Of a stretch of 64,000 nucleotides of DNA, positions 60,670 through 64,000 are shown piece after piece. Position 1 is the first letter of the stretch, and each line of letters opens with the position of its first letter. The stretch comes from Photobacterium lutimaris (GTDB lineage: Bacteria > Pseudomonadota > Gammaproteobacteria > Enterobacterales > Vibrionaceae). The stretch spans positions 62,001 to 126,000 of the forward strand of contig NZ_PYMH01000008.1 of assembly GCF_003025555.1 (NCBI RefSeq), written 5' to 3'. The notes below the pieces were generated by a model. The model ran no database searches, was not told the origin of the DNA, and saw only the letters and a list, made by a program, of their open reading frames with translations. The position numbers and the translations under genes are program-made.

Positions 60670-62097
60670 TTACTTACGCTTAACCGCTTTGGCATTTGGC
60701 AGGTCAGTGATTGAACCTTCGAATACTTCTGCAGCCAGACCAACAGATTCGTGTAGCGTTGGGTGAGCGTGGATAGTCAATGCGATATCTTCTGCATCAC
60801 AGCCCATCTCGATCGCTAGACCGATTTCGCCCAGTAGCTCACCACCGTTAGTACCAACGATTGCACCACCGATAACACGGTGCGTGTCTTTGTCGAAGAT
60901 CATCTTCGTCATACCGTCAGCACAGTCAGAGGCGATTGCACGACCAGAAGCAGCCCAAGGGAAAGTAGCAACTTCGTAGTTGATACCTTCAGCTTTTGCT
61001 TCTTTCTCAGTCTTACCCACCCATGCAACTTCTGGCTCAGTGTAGGCAATTGAAGGAATAACTTTAGGATCGAAGTAGTGCTTCTTACCAGAGATAACTT
61101 CAGCGGCCACATGACCTTCATGCACACCTTTGTGAGCAAGCATTGGTTGGCCAACGATGTCACCGATAGCGTGGATGTGAGCAACGTTAGTACGCATCTG
61201 CTTGTCAACGTTGATGAAACCGCGCTCGTCAACTTCGATACCCGCTTTCTCTGCGTCAATCAGCTTACCGTTAGGTACACGGCCGATAGCAACAAGAACT
61301 GCGTCATAACGTACCGCTTCAGAAGGTGCTTTCTTACCTTCCATTGACACGTAGATACCATCTTCACGCGCTTCAACAGCCGTTACTTTCGTCTCTAGCA
61401 TCAGGTTGAATTTCTTCTTGATGCGTTTTGTGAAGACTTTGATGATGTCTTTATCTGCGGCAGGGATAACCTGGTCAAACATCTCAACAACGTCAACCTG
61501 AGAACCCAGTGCGTGGTAAACCGTACCCATTTCCAGGCCGATGATACCGCCACCCATAACAAGTAGCTTCTCTGGTACTTCTTTCAGCTCAAGCGCGTCA
61601 GTTGAGTCCCAGATACGTGGATCTTCGTGCGGGATAAACGGTAGCTCGATTGGACGAGAACCTGCCGCAACGATAGCGTTGTCGAAATTAATAGTCGTCG
61701 CACCACCTTCGCCTTCAACAACGATAGTGTTAGGGCCAGTAAATTTACCGTAGCCGTTAACTACATTAACTTTACGCATCTTAGCCATACCGCCAAGACC
61801 GCCCGTTAGCTGGGTAATGACTTTTTCTTTCCATAGACGGATCTTAGAGATATCGGTCTGCGGCTCACCAAAGACGATACCGTGGTCGGCCATCGCTTTA
61901 GCTTCTTCGATGACTTTCGCAACGTGAAGCAGCGCTTTCGATGGGATACAACCCACGTTCAGACATACACCACCTAGGGTGCTGTATTTTTCAATTAGTA
62001 CCGTTTCTAGGCCTAGGTCGGCGCAACGGAATGCCGCAGAGTAACCTGCAGGGCCTGAACCCAACACCACTACCTGGGCTTTAATTTCTTTACTCAT
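60670..62097 (-). CDS. lpd: dihydrolipoyl dehydrogenase
   Basis: FAD enzyme E3 of the pyruvate and 2-oxoglutarate dehydrogenase complexes, reoxidising dihydrolipoamide with NAD+. The 475-residue product shows the FAD motif VLGSGPAGYSAA, redox disulfide GGVCLNVGCIPSKA, NAD motif VMGGGIIGLEMG, and the active-site HAHPTLHE. Two ATGs are adjacent; the second (62097) is five bases after GAGG. It follows aceF on the same strand, the aceEF-lpd order. Confidence 0.98.
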   Translation of the reverse strand: MSKEIKAQVVVLGSGPAGYSAAFRCADLGLETVLIEKYSTLGGVCLNVGCIPSKALLHVAKVIEEAKAMADHGIVFGEPQTDISKIRLWKEKVITQLTGGLGGMAKMRKVNVVNGYGKFTGPNTIVVEGEGGATTINFDNAIVAAGSRPIELPFIPHEDPRIWDSTDALELKEVPEKLLVMGGGIIGLEMGTVYHALGSQVDVVEMFDQVIPAADKDIIKVFTKRIKKKFNLMLETKVTAVEAREDGIYVSMEGKKAPSEAVRYDAVLVAIGRVPNGKLIDAEKAGIEVDERGFINVDKQMRTNVAHIHAIGDIVGQPMLAHKGVHEGHVAAEVISGKKHYFDPKVIPSIAYTEPEVAWVGKTEKEAKAEGINYEVATFPWAASGRAIASDCADGMTKMIFDKDTHRVIGGAIVGTNGGELLGEIGLAIEMGCDAEDIALTIHAHPTLHESVGLAAEVFEGSITDLPNAKAVKRK

Positions 62098-62236
62098 CAT
62101 GACCTCGTTGTAAGTCTTTTATCCCTAACAGGCTAAGTATTCGTGTTCTACTTTTTGTTTCAGCTGGCTAACGATTTTACAGAGGTGTTAACAAACTGAA
62201 AAGAAAATTGCTATAGCCTGTGAGCTACACAACACT

Positions 62237-62262
62237 TCCATGCCTGCTTTAGCAGGCATGGA
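62237..62262 (-). terminator. hairpin between aceF and lpd
   Basis: 11-bp arms TCCATGCCTGC and GCAGGCATGGA around a four-base loop, 18 bp past the aceF stop. Without a T run it is more likely an RNA-stabilising or attenuating hairpin than a full terminator; 62101-62236 may also hold an lpd promoter. Confidence 0.6.
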
Positions 62263-62279
62263 GGTTGGGTTAGGAAACC

Positions 62280-64000
62280 TTAAAGTACCAGACGGCGAAT
62301 GTCAGACAGACACGCGTTCAGGTATGTAATGAAGCGAGCACCTTCCGCGCCATCGATCACACGGTGGTCGTATGATAGAGACAATGGAAGTTGTAGGCGT
62401 GGTTCGAACTCTTTGCCGTTCCACACTGGCTTCATTTCAGACTTAGATACACCTAGGATACCAACTTCTGGTGCGTTCACGATTGGTGTGAACGCAGTAC
62501 CGCCGATACCGCCTAGGCTTGAGATAGTGAAACAACCACCTTGCATGTCTGAAGCAGTCAGTTTACCAGCACGTGCTTTCTTAGAAATCGCTTTCAGCTC
62601 ATCAGATAGCTCGTAGATACCTTTCTTGTTCACGTCTTTGAAGACAGGAACAACAAGGCCGTTTGGCGTATCAACTGCGATACCTACGTTCACATACTTC
62701 TTCAGGATCAGGCTTTCACCGTCATCAGATAGCGAAGAGTTGAATGCAGGGAAGGCTTCAAGCGCTTTCGCTACCGCTTTCATGATGAAAACAAGTGGCG
62801 TGATCTTCATGCCAGTGTCTTTCTTCGCTTCAATCGCGTTCTGCTCTTTACGGAATGCTTCCAGAGCAGTGATATCTGCGTTGTCCCACTGTGTAACGTG
62901 AGGGATCATTACCCAGTTACGATGTAGGTTAGCGCCAGAGATCTTCTTGATGCGAGAAAGTTTCTGAACTTCTGTCTCACCAAACTTGCTGAAGTCAACT
63001 TTCGGCCATGGTAGTAGACCAAGCGCAGAGCCGTCGCCGCTGCCAGATGCCGCAGCACCAGACTCAAGACGCTTAAGTGCATCTTTAACGAAGCTCTGAA
63101 CGTCTTCTTTCAGGATACGGTTCTTACGACCTGTACCTTTAACCTTAGATAGGTTAACGCCGAATTCACGCGCCAGACGACGAACAACTGGAGACGCGTG
63201 TGCGTACTCGTTGTTTTCTTGGAAGTCGCCTGCGGCCGGCGTCCCGCTTGAAGCCGGAGTTGCTGGAGCTGCAGCCGGAGCAGGTGCCGCCGCTGGAGCT
63301 GCTGCCACTGGAGCTGCTGCCACTGGAGCTGCTGCCACTGGAGCCGCTGCTGGAGCTGCGCCCGCCACTTCGAAGACCATGATTAGTGAGCCAGTTGACA
63401 CTTTGTCGCCAGCGGCAATCTTGATTTCTTTAACCGTACCTGCAAATGGTGCTGGCACTTCCATCGAAGCCTTGTCACCTTCAACAGTGATTAGAGATTG
63501 CTCTTCTTCCACTGTATCGCCAACTGCAACCATGATTTCAGTCACTTCGACTTCATCACCGCCGATGTCTGGCACGTTGACTTCTTTTGCTGCAGAGGCT
63601 GCAGGAGCTGCCGCTACTGGCGCTTCAACTGCTGCTGGTGCCGCTGCTGAAGCTGTGCCGGCCACTTCAAAGATCATAACTAGAGAACCAGTAGAGACTT
63701 TGTCGCCTGCTGCAATTTTAATTTCTTTTAGAACACCAGCAAATGGTGCTGGTACTTCCATTGATGCTTTGTCGCCTTCAACAGTAAGAAGAGACTGCTC
63801 TTCTTCGATGCTGTCGCCAACTGCAACCATGATTTCTGTTACTTCAACTTCGTCGCCACCGATATCCGGTACGTGAACTTCTTTAAGTTCTGAAGTCGCA
63901 GGAGCCGCCGCTGGAGCTGGAGCAGCAGGCGCTGCTTCAGCCGCAGCAGCACCCGGAGCGCCGGCCGCCTCTGCTTCGAAAATCATGATTAGAGAACCGG
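62280..64000 (-). CDS. aceF: dihydrolipoamide acetyltransferase (PDH E2), 5' end outside window
   Basis: E2 core of pyruvate dehydrogenase, moving acetyl groups from lipoamide to CoA. Visible from right to left: the tail of one lipoyl domain at the edge, two complete near-identical lipoyl domains (VPDIGGDEVEVTEIMVAVGD, lipoylated lysine in EGDKASME) joined by Ala/Pro linkers, a peripheral-subunit-binding domain (ASPVVRRLAREFGVNLSKVK), and the catalytic domain with DHRVIDGAEGARF. So at least three lipoyl domains are present, as in E. coli. The 5' end lies beyond 64000. Confidence 0.97.
   Translation of the reverse strand, partial: GSLIMIFEAEAAGAPGAAAAEAAPAAPAPAAAPATSELKEVHVPDIGGDEVEVTEIMVAVGDSIEEEQSLLTVEGDKASMEVPAPFAGVLKEIKIAAGDKVSTGSLVMIFEVAGTASAAAPAAVEAPVAAAPAASAAKEVNVPDIGGDEVEVTEIMVAVGDTVEEEQSLITVEGDKASMEVPAPFAGTVKEIKIAAGDKVSTGSLIMVFEVAGAAPAAAPVAAAPVAAAPVAAAPAAAPAPAAAPATPASSGTPAAGDFQENNEYAHASPVVRRLAREFGVNLSKVKGTGRKNRILKEDVQSFVKDALKRLESGAAASGSGDGSALGLLPWPKVDFSKFGETEVQKLSRIKKISGANLHRNWVMIPHVTQWDNADITALEAFRKEQNAIEAKKDTGMKITPLVFIMKAVAKALEAFPAFNSSLSDDGESLILKKYVNVGIAVDTPNGLVVPVFKDVNKKGIYELSDELKAISKKARAGKLTASDMQGGCFTISSLGGIGGTAFTPIVNAPEVGILGVSKSEMKPVWNGKEFEPRLQLPLSLSYDHRVIDGAEGARFITYLNACLSDIRRLVL
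63295..63339. repeat. 15-bp tandem repeat in the aceF linker
   Basis: Three perfect copies of GGAGCTGCTGCCACT, followed by a diverged one, code for the APVAA repeats of the flexible linker before the subunit-binding domain. Confidence 0.9.

Overview
The window is a chromosomal segment of a gammaproteobacterium of the family Vibrionaceae, most likely Photobacterium or a close relative. The evidence is gene content and order. The runs metK-sprT-rsmE-gshB-yqgE-ruvX, pilU-pilT/yggS-proC-yggT-yggU-rdgB-hemW, trmB/mutY-yggX-mltC, dksA-gluQ-pcnB-folK-panB-panC-(yadGH)-can-hpt and a LuxR/HapR/LitR-type quorum-sensing regulator beside hpt are the order known from Vibrio chromosome 1. GC content looks near 50 %. 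It is ordinary core genome: I see no insertion sequence, prophage, integron or CRISPR array. Genus is inferred, not proven.

Layout. 1-6.6 kb: 5' part of a transketolase gene (minus), then metK behind a MetJ-type operator, sprT, a small unlisted ORF where other vibrios carry endA, and rsmE-gshB-yqgE-ruvX. 6.6-12.9 kb: twitching ATPases pilT-pilU (minus), diverging from yggS-proC-yggT-yggU, a DUF4426 protein, and rdgB. 12.9-19.2 kb: hemW, a YggN-like periplasmic protein, glsB, trmB, mutY-yggX, mltC. 19.2-22.3 kb: two tRNA operons (8 and 9 genes, all Phe/Asn/Thr) that are colinear copies of each other and flank a glutathione-S-transferase gene. 22.4-28.7 kb: HD-GYP phosphodiesterase, mrcB and hrpB. 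28.8-38.8 kb: thpR, sfsA, dksA, gluQ, pcnB (apparently with a non-ATG start), folK, panBC, an ABC-2 exporter, carbonic anhydrase, hpt. 39-45.3 kb: LitR-type regulator with a convincing Qrr sRNA pairing site, Fur-box-controlled fbpABC iron importer, glnK-amtB behind a sigma-54-like promoter. 45.5-50.5 kb: yacL, then a glycerate/sugar-diacid cassette (cdaR, GntP-family permease, garK), a 13-copy heptamer tandem repeat and a DoxX protein. 50.5-57.8 kb: acnB, a patatin/Omp85 (PlpD-like) protein and a chemoreceptor. 57.9-60.6 kb: a secreted GEVED/LruC-domain protein followed by a Gly-rich-linker lipoprotein. 60.6-64 kb: lpd and the 3' part of aceF (pyruvate dehydrogenase), both minus.

How the parts work together. 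Several blocks are physiological modules with their control sites visible: metK with tandem met boxes; iron uptake fbpABC with a perfect 7-1-7 Fur site over its promoter; ammonium uptake glnK-amtB with a -24/-12 promoter; glycerate use with its own CdaR-type activator; quorum sensing through LitR with sRNA control over its ribosome-binding site. Redox and nucleotide upkeep (gshB, mutY, yggX, rdgB, hpt) and pantothenate synthesis (panBC) fill the rest.

The least explained items are the LruC/GEVED protein with its lipoprotein partner, the duplicated tRNA arrays around the GST gene, the GCCTCTA tandem repeat and the CTAG-rich palindromes, and two small ORFs (3368-3532 and 6640-6879).
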